From Pseudomonas paraeruginosa PA7 (lineage in GTDB: Bacteria; Pseudomonadota; Gammaproteobacteria; Pseudomonadales; Pseudomonadaceae): a stretch of DNA of 64,000 nt. Below are positions 10,060-20,284 of the stretch, in pieces. The stretch covers positions 5,944,501 through 6,008,500 of the forward strand of contig NC_009656.1 of NCBI RefSeq assembly GCF_000017205.1. The letters run 5' to 3'. The translations under genes and the position numbers were made by a program. The notes under the pieces were generated by a model. That model was not told the origin of the DNA, searched no databases, and saw nothing but the letters and a program-made list of their open reading frames with translations. Position 1 is the first letter of the stretch. Every line of letters starts with the position of its first letter.

Positions 10060-10989
10060 TCACTCCGACCAGAAGCGCACCCCGGTCAGCTCTTCCGATA
10101 TCGTCCACAGCCTCGCGGCCAAGCCCAGGTCGCGCGCATTCCGCGGAATCCGCGCCTCCGCCGGATAACCGCGGGTTTCCAGCCAGCGATCCGGGCCGAC
10201 ATAGGCGCCGCCGTACCAGCGCTGCCCGGTCAGTGCGGAAAGTGCCGGCAGCGCTCCCATTTCCGCCGATTGCGCGAATGCTACATTGGCCACCTTCATC
10301 GTCCAGCGTCCCAAGCGCGACCCCGACATGGCCGGCGCCGCGTACTGCAGGTTGGTCGCTGCATAGCCCGGATGCGCCGCCAGGCTCTGCAGAAGCACGG
10401 CCCGCTGGCCGGCACGGCGCTGCAACTCCAGGCTGAACAGCAGATTGGCCTGCTTGCTGTGGCAGTAGGCGAGATAGCGGTTGTAGCCGCGCTCGGCGTT
10501 GAGGTCATCGAGCGGCAGCCGGCCGAACTGGTTGAAGCCGCTGGTCATGCCTACCACCCGGGGCCGTGGAGCGGCCAGCAAGGACTCCAGCAGCAGGCCC
10601 GTGAGGGCGAAATGGCCGAGGTGATTGGTGCCCATCTGCATCTCGAAACCGTCGCGGGTGCGTCGCAGAGGCAGGAACATCACCCCGGCGTTGTTGAACA
10701 GCAGATCGAGGCGTTCGTGGCGCTGGCGGAAATCGGCAGCGCAGGCCCGTATCGAGGCGAGGTCGGCCAGGTCGAGATCAGCCAACTCCAGGCTGGCTTC
10801 GGGATACTCGTCGAGGATCGCCCGCCGTGCCCGCTCCGCCTGTTCGCGATTGCGGCAGGCCATCACCACGGTCGCGCCCTTGCCGGCCAGCGTGCGCGCC
10901 GCCTGCCAGCCCAGACCGCTGTTGGCGCCGGTGACCAGCGCCAGGCGTCCAGTCAGTTGCGGAATGTTGCGTCGTGCCCAGGGATGCAT
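10060..10989 (-). CDS. Short-chain dehydrogenase/reductase, retinol-dehydrogenase/protochlorophyllide-reductase-like
   Basis: 309 residues from ATG 10989, with GGAG 8 bases upstream; an upstream in-frame ATG at 11094 would run almost into the divergent AraC gene and adds unconserved sequence. The Rossmann cofactor motif TGANSGLG, the NNAGVMF motif and the catalytic YxxxK (YCHSK) are present, so it should be an active NAD(P)-dependent oxidoreductase. The long substrate-binding region and ACRNREQAERA after the second strand resemble retinol dehydrogenase/light-independent protochlorophyllide-reductase-like SDRs; arginine there suggests NADP(H). It is divergent from an AraC regulator 111 bases away, which may regulate it. 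The substrate is unknown. Confidence 0.88.
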   Translation of the reverse strand: MHPWARRNIPQLTGRLALVTGANSGLGWQAARTLAGKGATVVMACRNREQAERARRAILDEYPEASLELADLDLADLASIRACAADFRQRHERLDLLFNNAGVMFLPLRRTRDGFEMQMGTNHLGHFALTGLLLESLLAAPRPRVVGMTSGFNQFGRLPLDDLNAERGYNRYLAYCHSKQANLLFSLELQRRAGQRAVLLQSLAAHPGYAATNLQYAAPAMSGSRLGRWTMKVANVAFAQSAEMGALPALSALTGQRWYGGAYVGPDRWLETRGYPAEARIPRNARDLGLAARLWTISEELTGVRFWSE

Positions 10990-11100
10990 CGCTCGTTCTC
11001 CGGTTGGCTGCGTTGCCGGACAGTATCGCGGCGCCAGCCAATGCAGCGGCAGAGGCACTCGCGCCAGACTGTCGATCATTTCGGGCCAGGACACGCCAGC

Positions 11101-12126
11101 ATGAGCCGCCGCACTGAATCCGGCGCACCGACCATCACCGCCGCCTACCCGCGCCTGCTGCTCGGCCTGCTGGAAGAACGCGGCCTGGACGGACGCGCGC
11201 TGCTGAGGGAAATCGGCCTGTCGAGGCTGCGTCTAGAAGAGCCGGAGGCACGCGTCACGTCGCACCAGTACCAGGCGATAGCCGCCGCGGCGCTCGCAGT
11301 GAGCGACGACCCCGGCCTCGGCGCACAACTGGCCCTGCGCACGCCTCCCACCGCCCACGGTAGCCTGGGCTACGCGATGATGGCCTCGGCAACCCTGGGC
11401 GACGCGCTGCGCCTGGCGCTGCGCTATATGCCACTGTTGCAGAACAATATCGAACTGCGCCTGTTGCGCGAGGAACGCCTACTGATGCTGCGTCTGCTGC
11501 CCGGCCCGGCCTTGCCGGCGGAGCTGCACCGTTTCTTCAGCGAAGCCATGCTGATCGGCCTGTACCGCTCGGGCGCCTGGCTGCTCGGCGATGCACTGCC
11601 GGCCGCCACCCTGGACTTCGACTTCCCCGCCCCACCAGTGCCGCCGCTGCCGAACTGCCGCTACGGCCAGACACATGCTCAACTGAGCTTTCCCGCCGCG
11701 CAGCTCGAGCGCCCCCTGCCGATGGCCGATCCGGCGGCCGTGCGCCGCGCCTGCGAACACTGCGAGCGCGAGTTGGCGCTGCTGGCCGCCAGCCGCCGGG
11801 ATATCTGTACGCGCGTGCGGCTGGAACTGGAACGCCAGGAGCCACGCTTACCCAACCTGGAGGAAGTGGCCGCACGCCTGCACCTATCCGGACGTTCCCT
11901 CAAGCGCCATCTGCGCGGCGCCGGCACCAGCTTCCGCGAGCTGCTCGCCGAGACCCGCCAGCGCCAGGCCCTGCGCCTGCTGCAACGCCCTGAGGTGCCG
12001 CTACAGCGCATCGCCCTGCACCTCGGCTACAGCGACCCGACGAACTTCACCCGCGCCTTCAAGCGCTGGACCGGCGAGCCCCCGAGCAGCGCGCGCGAAC
12101 GCATGCGCCAGGCGCCCGGCGAATGA
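11101..12126 (+). CDS. AraC-family transcriptional regulator with arabinose-binding-like N-terminal domain
   Basis: 341 residues from ATG 11101. The open frame extends far upstream, but that part is antisense to the dehydrogenase gene and is not coding. Residues ~20-210 match the effector domain common in OruR/ArgR-like AraC proteins (YPRLLLGLLEERGLDGRALL at its start). The C-terminal ~100 residues hold the two helix-turn-helix motifs (EVAARLHLSGRSLKRHLRG; IALHLGYSDPTNFTRAFKRW). It is divergent from a short-chain dehydrogenase, its likely target. The effector is unknown. Confidence 0.92.
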   Translation: MSRRTESGAPTITAAYPRLLLGLLEERGLDGRALLREIGLSRLRLEEPEARVTSHQYQAIAAAALAVSDDPGLGAQLALRTPPTAHGSLGYAMMASATLGDALRLALRYMPLLQNNIELRLLREERLLMLRLLPGPALPAELHRFFSEAMLIGLYRSGAWLLGDALPAATLDFDFPAPPVPPLPNCRYGQTHAQLSFPAAQLERPLPMADPAAVRRACEHCERELALLAASRRDICTRVRLELERQEPRLPNLEEVAARLHLSGRSLKRHLRGAGTSFRELLAETRQRQALRLLQRPEVPLQRIALHLGYSDPTNFTRAFKRWTGEPPSSARERMRQAPGE

Positions 12127-12230
12127 ATGCCAAGCGCTCCTTCGCCCTCAGCTTGAGCGGTACAGCCGCTGGTCTATGCTGCTGCGGCTGGCGATCCGCC
12201 AGCCTCGACAACCGACATGAAAGGGACTTT

Positions 12231-12787
12231 ATGAAAGCAGCGCTCAAGCGCGCCTGCTCGGCACGGCGCTGTTCTCTCTGTACGCTTCCACCGCCCACGC
12301 CGCCGGCGTGCTGGTCGGCACCTGGGATCTGCGTGGCAACGGCCAGCTCGCCGCCGCCTACCACGACGGCGCCAACCTGCAGGTGGTGGAAGGCGGCAGC
12401 ACCCGCAACTACAGCTTCGGCAACGTGGTGTGGTCGGTCTTCGGCGCCACCGATACCGACGGCCAGCCCGGCGCGGAGATCATCGGCCGCACCAGCACCG
12501 GCATCTACGTGATCAGCAACGCCAGTTCCCGCAAGGAACACAGCATCGGCGCCAGCGCCTGGGCACTCCATGGCGGCACCACGGACACCGACGGCAAGCC
12601 GGGCAACGAGCTGATCGTGGTGATGCAGGGCAAGGTGCGGGTCATCCACCACGCCAGCGGCGACGTCAACTACAGCATCGATTCGGTGGCCGACATGGAT
12701 AACCAGCCGGGCGCGGAAATCCTCGTGCGCGACGCCAATGGCAAGCTGTTCGTATTCAACGACCGCACCGGCAAGGTAAGCAGCTGA
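12231..12787 (+). pseudogene. Secreted FG-GAP/VCBS-like repeat protein with apparent frameshift in the signal peptide
   Basis: ATG 12231 has a good ribosome site (AAGGGA, 5-base spacing) and begins MKAALK, but that frame then leaves the conserved one. A frame two bases later, stopping at 12785-12787, reads ARLLGTALFSLYASTAHA (a textbook signal peptide with an AHA-A cleavage site), followed by about 160 residues of mature protein. That frame has no ATG, GTG or TTG between its stop at 12218 and GTG 12308. A single missing base near 12248-12251 would join the two parts. The mature part has three D-x-D-x-(Q/K)-PG-x-E repeats (DTDGQPGAEI, DTDGKPGNEL, DMDNQPGAEI), resembling calcium-binding FG-GAP/VCBS blades. 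If translation really begins at GTG 12308 the protein would be cytoplasmic, which is unlikely. The cause is either a strain mutation or a sequencing error. Function is unknown. Confidence 0.6.
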
Positions 12788-12870
12788 GCCGGGCGGTTTG
12801 CGCAGGGCGGATACGCCGCCGGCGCGCCCCCGCCAACCAACGCGCCGGAGGGCCGTCGGCCCGCGCATGA

Positions 12871-12898
12871 AAAAGGGGAGCCTCGGCTCCCCTTCTTT
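12871..12898. terminator. Bidirectional rho-independent terminator
   Basis: Eight-base stem GGGGAGCC / GGCTCCCC with a TC loop (12875-12892). It is flanked by AAAA on the left, which gives a U-tract for hemE on the minus strand, and by TTCTTTC on the right for plus-strand transcription from the repeat-protein gene. Confidence 0.85.
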
Positions 12899-12907
12899 CG
12901 TTCCAGC

Positions 12908-13975
12908 TCAGCCGTGGTACTGCGCCGACAGCTCGTGCACCGCCTCGAAGAAAGCACCGGCATGGGCCGGGTCGACTTCCGGGGTGATACCGTGGCCAAG
13001 GTTGAATACATGCCCCGTGCCCTTGCCGTAGGCCGCCAGGATCCGCGCGACTTCGGCGCGGATCGCCGCCGGGTTGGCATAGAGCACCGAGGGATCCATG
13101 TTGCCCTGCAGGGCCACCCGCTCGCCGACGCGCGCACGGGCGCTGCCGATGTCGCAGGTCCAGTCCAGGCCCAGCGCCTCGGCGCCGACCTCGGCCATCG
13201 ACTCCAGCCACAGGCCGCCTCCCTTGGTGAAGAGGATCACCGGCACCCGGCGTCCGTCGTGCTCGCGGATCAATCCATCGACGATCTGGCGCATGTAGGC
13301 CAGGGAGAACTCCTGGTAGGCCGCCGCCGACAGGCTGCCGCCCCACGAGTCGAAGATCTGCACGGCCTGGGCGCCGGCGCGGATCTGCCCGTTGAGGTAG
13401 CTGGTCACCGATTGCGCCAGCTTGTCCAGCAGCGCGTGCATGGCTCGCGGATTGTCGTAGAGCATCGCCTTGGACTTGCGGAAGTCCTTGCTCGAGCCGC
13501 CCTCGACCATGTAGGTGGCGAGGGTCCAGGGGCTGCCGGAGAAGCCGATCAGCGGTACGCGGCCGTTCAGCTCGCGGCGGATGGTGCGCACGGCGTCCAT
13601 CACATAGCCCAGGTCCTTTTCCGGATCGGGGACCGGCAGCGCCTCGATGTCGGCCAGCGACGAGACCACCTTGCGGAAGCGCGGGCCTTCGCCGGTCTCG
13701 AAGTACAGGCCCTGGCCCATGGCATCGGGAATGGTCAGGATGTCGGAGAAGAGGATCGCGGCGTCCAGCTGCGGGTAACGGTCCAGCGGCTGCAGGGTCA
13801 CTTCGCAGGCCAGCTCCGGGTTCATGCACAGGCTCATGAAATCACCGGCCCTGGCACGGGTGGCACGGTATTCCGGCAGGTAACGACCGGCCTGGCGCAT
13901 CATCCAGACGGGGGTGACATCGACGGGCTGCTTGAGCAGGGCGCGGAGGAAGCGGTCGTTCTTCAGGGCAGTCAT
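12908..13975 (-). CDS. hemE: Uroporphyrinogen III decarboxylase
   Basis: 355 residues, full length. It removes four acetate carboxyls from uroporphyrinogen III to give coproporphyrinogen III in heme synthesis; it is cytoplasmic and needs no cofactor. The N-terminal [16 protein letters not shown] signature carries the essential arginines. The catalytic aspartate lies in [16 protein letters not shown], and [16 protein letters not shown] is the second signature. It sits downstream of gltD on the same strand but is separated from it by a strong stem-loop and a 176-base gap, so it probably has its own promoter. Confidence 0.97.
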   Translation of the reverse strand: MTALKNDRFLRALLKQPVDVTPVWMMRQAGRYLPEYRATRARAGDFMSLCMNPELACEVTLQPLDRYPQLDAAILFSDILTIPDAMGQGLYFETGEGPRFRKVVSSLADIEALPVPDPEKDLGYVMDAVRTIRRELNGRVPLIGFSGSPWTLATYMVEGGSSKDFRKSKAMLYDNPRAMHALLDKLAQSVTSYLNGQIRAGAQAVQIFDSWGGSLSAAAYQEFSLAYMRQIVDGLIREHDGRRVPVILFTKGGGLWLESMAEVGAEALGLDWTCDIGSARARVGERVALQGNMDPSVLYANPAAIRAEVARILAAYGKGTGHVFNLGHGITPEVDPAHAGAFFEAVHELSAQYHG

Positions 13976-14028
13976 AACGGCATCCGATCAAAGGCTGCTG
14001 GCTTCACGCGGGCGCGTGCGGAAGGGGC

Positions 14029-14037
14029 TTATCCACA
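14029..14037 (+). other. Perfect DnaA-box sequence
   Basis: TTATCCACA, identical to the consensus DnaA box, occurs once in the gap upstream of hemE. About half a copy is expected by chance in 64 kb at even base composition, so function is uncertain. Confidence 0.3.
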
Positions 14038-14080
14038 GGCCGGCGGGCGAAAAGGGCCGCTATTGTCGCAAAGCACAAAA

Positions 14081-14110
14081 CAAAAGGCACGGCGGGGGCC
14101 GTGCCTTTTG
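14081..14110 (-). terminator. Rho-independent terminator of gltBD
   Basis: Twelve-base perfect stem CAAAAGGCACGG / CCGTGCCTTTTG with loop CGGGGG, starting 42 bases after the gltD stop on the minus strand and followed in that direction by a T-rich run (TTTTGTGC). Confidence 0.88.
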
Positions 14111-14151
14111 TCTATCGCGGTGATTTGTCGCAGCGCTCACCGTGCCGCGAT

Positions 14152-15594
<1,443 letters not shown>

Positions 15595-15613
15595 TCATCA
15601 CAACTTCGGGCGC

Positions 15614-18600
15614 TTATTGCGGGTTGGCACGGGTGCTGGTCAGCAGCGAACCGAGGCTGGCCGCCTTCGGTTTCACCAGCCAGAACCGACGCAGGTAGTC
15701 ATCCAGGTTTTCCAGGATGTTCGCGCCCCACTCGCTTGCCGTTTCGTTCACGTACTCGACCAGGACCTTGCGCAGGTGGCTGCGATAGGCCTCCATCGCC
15801 TCGCCGCTGATCCGCTGGATTTCCACCAGCTCGTGGTTCACGCGGTCGACGAAAGTGTTGTCCATGTCGAGGACGTAGGCGAAGCCCCCGGTCATGCCGG
15901 AGCCGAAGTTGTAGCCGGTCTTGCCCAGCACGCAGACGAAACCGCCGGTCATGTATTCGCAGCAGTGGTCGCCGGTGCCTTCCACCACCGCATGGGAACC
16001 GGAGTTGCGCACGGCGAAGCGCTCGCCGGCGGTTCCGGCGGCGAACAGCTTGCCGCCGGTGGCGCCGTACAGGCAGGTGTTGCCGACGATGGCCGACTCC
16101 TGGGTCCTGAACGGACTTCCCTTGGGCGGGGTGATCACCAGCTTGCCGCCGGTCATGCCCTTGCCCACATAGTCGTTGGCGTCGCCTTCCAGGTACAGGT
16201 GCAGGCCACCGGCATTCCACACGCCGAAGCTCTGTCCCGCGGTGCCCTTGAAGCGAAACACCACCGGCGCCTTGGCCATGCCCTGGTTGCCGTGCAGGCG
16301 GGCGATCTCGCCGGATACCCGCGCGCCAATGGAGCGGTCGCAGTTGCAGATGTCCAGCTCGTACTCGCCGCCGCTCAGGCCCTCGATGGCGGCCTTCGAC
16401 AGCTCGACCATCTTCTCGGCCAGCAGGCCCTGGTCGAACGGCGGGTTTTTCTCCACCTCGCAGAACTGCGGCTTGTCGGCCGGGATCAGGTCACTGCCCA
16501 GCAACGGAGCGAGATCCAGGTTACGCTGCTTGTCGGTCTCACCGGGGAGGATCTGCAGCAGGTCGGTGCGGCCGATCAGTTCGCCCAGGCTGCGCACGCC
16601 GAGGCGCGCCAGCCACTCGCGGGTTTCCGTGGCGATGAAGGTGAAGAAGTTGATCACCATCGCGGTGGTGCCGATGAAGTGGTCCTTGCGCAGCTTGTCG
16701 TTCTGCGTCGCCACGCCGGTGGCGCAGTTGTTCAGGTGGCAGATGCGCAGGTACTTGCAGCCCAGGGCGATCATCGGCGCGGTGCCGAAGCCGAAGCTCT
16801 CGGCGCCGAGTATGGCCGCCTTGATCACGTCCAGGCCGGTCTTCAGGCCGCCATCGGTCTGCACCCGGACCTTGCCGCGCAGGTCGTTGCCGCGCAGGGT
16901 CTGGTGGGTTTCCGCCAGGCCCAGTTCCCAGGGCGAGCCGGCGTACTTGATCGAGGTGATCGGCGAGGCGCCGGTACCGCCGTCGTAGCCGGAGATGGTG
17001 ATCAGGTCCGCATAGGCCTTGGCCACGCCGGCGGCGATGGTACCGACGCCCGGCTCGGACACCAGCTTCACCGATACCAGCGCCTGCGGGTTGACCTGCT
17101 TGAGGTCGAAGATCAGCTGCGCCAGGTCTTCGATGGAGTAGATGTCATGGTGCGGCGGCGGCGAGATCAGCGTCACGCCGGGCACCGCATAGCGCAGGCG
17201 GGCGATCAGGCCGTTGACCTTGCCGCCCGGCAGCTGGCCGCCCTCGCCGGGCTTGGCACCCTGGGCCACCTTGATCTGCAGGACCTCTGCGTTGACCAGG
17301 TATTCCGGAGTCACGCCGAAGCGGCCGGTAGCCACCTGCTTGATCTTCGAGCTCTTCAGCGTGCCGTAGCGCGCCGGGTCCTCGCCGCCCTCGCCGGAGT
17401 TGGAGCGACCGCCCAGGGTGTTCATCGCCTCGGCCAGCGCCTCGTGGGCCTCCGGCGACAGCGCGCCGAGGGAAATCCCGGCGGCGTCGAAGCGCTTGAA
17501 GATCGCTTCCAGCGGCTCCACCTCGTCGAGCGCCAGCGGCTGCGCGGCGCTCTTCACCTGCAACAGGTCGCGGATCATCGATACCGGACGCTGGTCCACC
17601 AGCGCGGTGTATTCCTTGAACTTCTCGTAATCGCCCTGCTGCACGGCAGCTTGCAGGGTATTCACCACGTCCGGGTTGTAGGCATGGTATTCGCCGCCAT
17701 AGACGAACTTCAGCAGGCCGCCCTGCTGGATCGGCTTGCGGTTGCTCCAAGCCTCAGCGGCCAGCAGTTTCTGCTCGTTCTCGATATCGACGAAGCGCGC
17801 GCCCTGGATGCGGCTGGCGACGCCGGTGAAGCACAGGCTGGTGACCTCGTCGGACAGGCCGACCGCCTCGAACAACTGGGCCCCACGGTAGGACGCTACC
17901 GTGGAAATCCCCATCTTCGAGAGGATCTTCATCAGGCCCTTGGAGATACCCTTGCGGTAGTACTTGAACACCTCGTAGAGGTCGCCCAGCACCTCACCGG
18001 TGCGGATCAGGTCGGCCAGCACCTCGTAGGCGAGGAACGGATAGACCGCCGAGGCACCGAAGCCGATCAGCACGGCGAAATGATGCGGATCGCGGGCGGT
18101 GGCGGTTTCCACCAGGATGTTGGAATCGCAGCGCAGCCCGGTCTGCACCAGGCGATGGTGCACCGCGCCGACGGCCAGGGCCGCGTGCACCGGCAGCTTG
18201 CCGGGAGCGATATGGCGGTCGCTGAGGATCAGCAGCACCTTGCCGCCGCGCACGGCTTCCTCGGCCTGGTCGGCGATGTTGCGCACCGCGGCTTCCAGGC
18301 CCATCGACTCGTCGTAGTTGAGGTCGATGAAATGGCGGTCGAAGCCCGGGCGCTCCAGGGTCATGATGGTCCGCCACTTCGCCGGCGAGATCACCGGGGT
18401 GGTGAGGATCGCCTGGTTGGCGTGGTGCGGGGCTTCCTCGAAGATGTTCTGCTCGACGCCCAGGCAGGTTTCCAGGGACATCACGATGGCTTCGCGCAGA
18501 GGGTCGATCGGCGGGTTGGTGACCTGGGCGAACTGCTGGCGGAAGTAGTCGTATGGCGAGCGGATGCGCCGGGAGAGGATCGCCATCGGCGTATCGTCGC

Positions 18601-20059
18601 CCATCGAGCCCACCGCTTCCTGGCCCTGCTCGCCGAGGGGACGCAGCACCTGGTCACGCTCCTCGAAGGTGACCTGGAACATCTTCATGAATTGCTTGAG
18701 CTGGTCGGCGTCGTAACTGGCCACGCCATGGTCGTCGTCCAGGGTCGCCTGGATGCGCAGGGCGTTCTGCCGCAGCCATTGCTTGTAGGGATGGCGCGAC
18801 TTCAGGCGGTTGTCGATGTCGTCGCTGTGCAGGACCTGGCCGGTCTCGGTGTCCACCGCGAGGATCTGCCCCGGGCCGACCCGGCCCTTGGCGATGACGT
18901 CCTCGGCCTTGTAGTCCCAGACGCCGATTTCCGAGGCCAGGGTGATGTAGCCGTTCTTCGTGGTGACCCAGCGCGACGGACGCAGGCCATTGCGGTCGAG
19001 CAGGCAGACGGCATAGCGGCCGTCGGTCAGCACGACGCCGGCGGGGCCGTCCCAGGGCTCCATGTGCAGCGAGTTGTACTCGTAGAACGCGCGCAGGTCG
19101 GCGTCCATGGTCTCGACGTTCTGCCAGGCCGGCGGGATGATCATGCGCAGGCCGCGGAACAGGTCCATGCCGCCGGTGACCATCAGTTCGAGCATGTTGT
19201 CCATGCTCGAGGAGTCGGAGCCGACGCGGTTCACCAACGGACCGAGTTCTTCCAGGTCGGGGATCAGTTCGTTGGTGAACTTGGTCCGCCGCGCCTGGGC
19301 CCAGTTGCGGTTGCCGGTGATGGTATTGATCTCGCCGTTGTGGGCGAGGAAGCGGAACGGCTGCGCCAGCGGCCATTTCGGCAGGGTGTTGGTGGAGAAG
19401 CGCTGGTGGAATACGCAGATCGCGGTCTGCAGGCGCTCGTCGCCAAGGTCCGGATAGAAGGCGGCCAGGTCGGCCGGCATCATCAGGCCCTTATAGATGA
19501 TGGTCTTGTGCGAGAAGCTGCAGATGTAGTGGTCGCTGTCGGCGGCGTTGGCCACAGACGAGCGGCGCCGTGCGCTGAACAGCTTGATGGCGAAGTCCTG
19601 GTCGCTCAGGCCGGCGCCGCCGATGAACACCTGCTCGATCTGCGGCAGGCGCTCCAGCGCCAGGCGGCCGAGGACGCTGGTATCGATCGGCACCTTGCGC
19701 CAGCCGACCAGCTCCAGGCCGGCGGCGACGATCTCGCGATTCATGTTCTCGCGTGCCGCCTCGGCTTTCACCGGGTCCTGGTTGAAGAACACCATGCCCA
19801 CCGCGTATTGCTCGGGCAGGTCGACAGAAAAGGCTTCCCTGGCGACGGCGCGCAAGAACAGGTCGGGCTTCTGGATCAGCAGCCCGCAGCCGTCCCCGGT
19901 CTTGCCATCGGCATTGATCCCACCGCGGTGGGTCATGCAGGTCAGTGCTTCGATTGCGGTTTGCAGAAGTTGATGGCTCGGCTCGCCCTGCATATGGGCG
20001 ATCAGGCCAAATCCGCAGTTATCCTTGAACGTTTCAGGATGGTACAGACCTGCTTTCAT
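15614..20059 (-). CDS. gltB: Glutamate synthase (NADPH), large subunit
   Basis: 1481 residues. It converts glutamine plus 2-oxoglutarate into two glutamates. A 14-residue propeptide precedes Cys15 ([11 protein letters not shown]), the N-terminal nucleophile of the class II glutaminase domain (to about residue 430). A central domain, the FMN-binding synthase barrel (about 800-1200) and a C-terminal beta-helix with repeated G-x-x-G turns follow. The 3Fe-4S cysteines are C1101, C1107 and C1112 ([12 protein letters not shown]). The length is typical. A good sigma-70 promoter lies about 90 bases upstream. A very long antisense open frame on the plus strand across this gene is an artefact of high GC. 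Confidence 0.98.
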   Translation of the reverse strand: MKAGLYHPETFKDNCGFGLIAHMQGEPSHQLLQTAIEALTCMTHRGGINADGKTGDGCGLLIQKPDLFLRAVAREAFSVDLPEQYAVGMVFFNQDPVKAEAARENMNREIVAAGLELVGWRKVPIDTSVLGRLALERLPQIEQVFIGGAGLSDQDFAIKLFSARRRSSVANAADSDHYICSFSHKTIIYKGLMMPADLAAFYPDLGDERLQTAICVFHQRFSTNTLPKWPLAQPFRFLAHNGEINTITGNRNWAQARRTKFTNELIPDLEELGPLVNRVGSDSSSMDNMLELMVTGGMDLFRGLRMIIPPAWQNVETMDADLRAFYEYNSLHMEPWDGPAGVVLTDGRYAVCLLDRNGLRPSRWVTTKNGYITLASEIGVWDYKAEDVIAKGRVGPGQILAVDTETGQVLHSDDIDNRLKSRHPYKQWLRQNALRIQATLDDDHGVASYDADQLKQFMKMFQVTFEERDQVLRPLGEQGQEAVGSMGDDTPMAILSRRIRSPYDYFRQQFAQVTNPPIDPLREAIVMSLETCLGVEQNIFEEAPHHANQAILTTPVISPAKWRTIMTLERPGFDRHFIDLNYDESMGLEAAVRNIADQAEEAVRGGKVLLILSDRHIAPGKLPVHAALAVGAVHHRLVQTGLRCDSNILVETATARDPHHFAVLIGFGASAVYPFLAYEVLADLIRTGEVLGDLYEVFKYYRKGISKGLMKILSKMGISTVASYRGAQLFEAVGLSDEVTSLCFTGVASRIQGARFVDIENEQKLLAAEAWSNRKPIQQGGLLKFVYGGEYHAYNPDVVNTLQAAVQQGDYEKFKEYTALVDQRPVSMIRDLLQVKSAAQPLALDEVEPLEAIFKRFDAAGISLGALSPEAHEALAEAMNTLGGRSNSGEGGEDPARYGTLKSSKIKQVATGRFGVTPEYLVNAEVLQIKVAQGAKPGEGGQLPGGKVNGLIARLRYAVPGVTLISPPPHHDIYSIEDLAQLIFDLKQVNPQALVSVKLVSEPGVGTIAAGVAKAYADLITISGYDGGTGASPITSIKYAGSPWELGLAETHQTLRGNDLRGKVRVQTDGGLKTGLDVIKAAILGAESFGFGTAPMIALGCKYLRICHLNNCATGVATQNDKLRKDHFIGTTAMVINFFTFIATETREWLARLGVRSLGELIGRTDLLQILPGETDKQRNLDLAPLLGSDLIPADKPQFCEVEKNPPFDQGLLAEKMVELSKAAIEGLSGGEYELDICNCDRSIGARVSGEIARLHGNQGMAKAPVVFRFKGTAGQSFGVWNAGGLHLYLEGDANDYVGKGMTGGKLVITPPKGSPFRTQESAIVGNTCLYGATGGKLFAAGTAGERFAVRNSGSHAVVEGTGDHCCEYMTGGFVCVLGKTGYNFGSGMTGGFAYVLDMDNTFVDRVNHELVEIQRISGEAMEAYRSHLRKVLVEYVNETASEWGANILENLDDYLRRFWLVKPKAASLGSLLTSTRANPQ

Positions 20060-20148
20060 AAGGAACTCTCACCGGCAAAACTTTTTTAGTCATCTACTTC
20101 GCCCGTCACCCGCTCATGCGGCGAGTTTTCGACAGGCAAAGGGAGGCC

Positions 20149-20177
20149 ATTGTACATAGGTGCACAAGGCCTCACAA
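20149..20177 (-). promoter_or_regulatory. Sigma-70 promoter for gltBD
   Basis: Read on the minus strand: TTGTGA (-35, 20177-20172), 17-base spacer, TACAAT (-10, 20154-20149). It is well placed in the otherwise gene-free gap before gltB and gives a leader of about 80 bases. Confidence 0.7.
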
Positions 20178-20220
20178 ATTTTGCGGCGGAAAAATGAAAT
20201 TCAATGTCGCCAAAATGAAA

Positions 20221-20262
20221 GACGAAACCCACCAGTCATGCTAACGACTGGCGAGTTTCGTC
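20221..20262 (-). terminator. Interrupted stem-loop downstream of the damX-like gene
   Basis: GACGAAAC-CCA-CCAGTC pairs with GACTGG-CGA-GTTTCGTC across an 8-base loop, giving 8 + 6 paired bases around a 3x3 internal loop. On the minus strand it follows the damX-like stop by 22 bases and is followed by TTTCATTTTG, so it is probably a terminator separating the pil-aro-damX cluster from gltB. Confidence 0.7.
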
Positions 20263-20284
20263 GAGAGGCGACGGCAGGTCGGGG

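Noticed and set aside
9886..11100. Upstream extension of the AraC gene frame
   Set aside because: It lies antisense to the short-chain dehydrogenase and inside the MFS gene; the conserved AraC protein starts at 11101.
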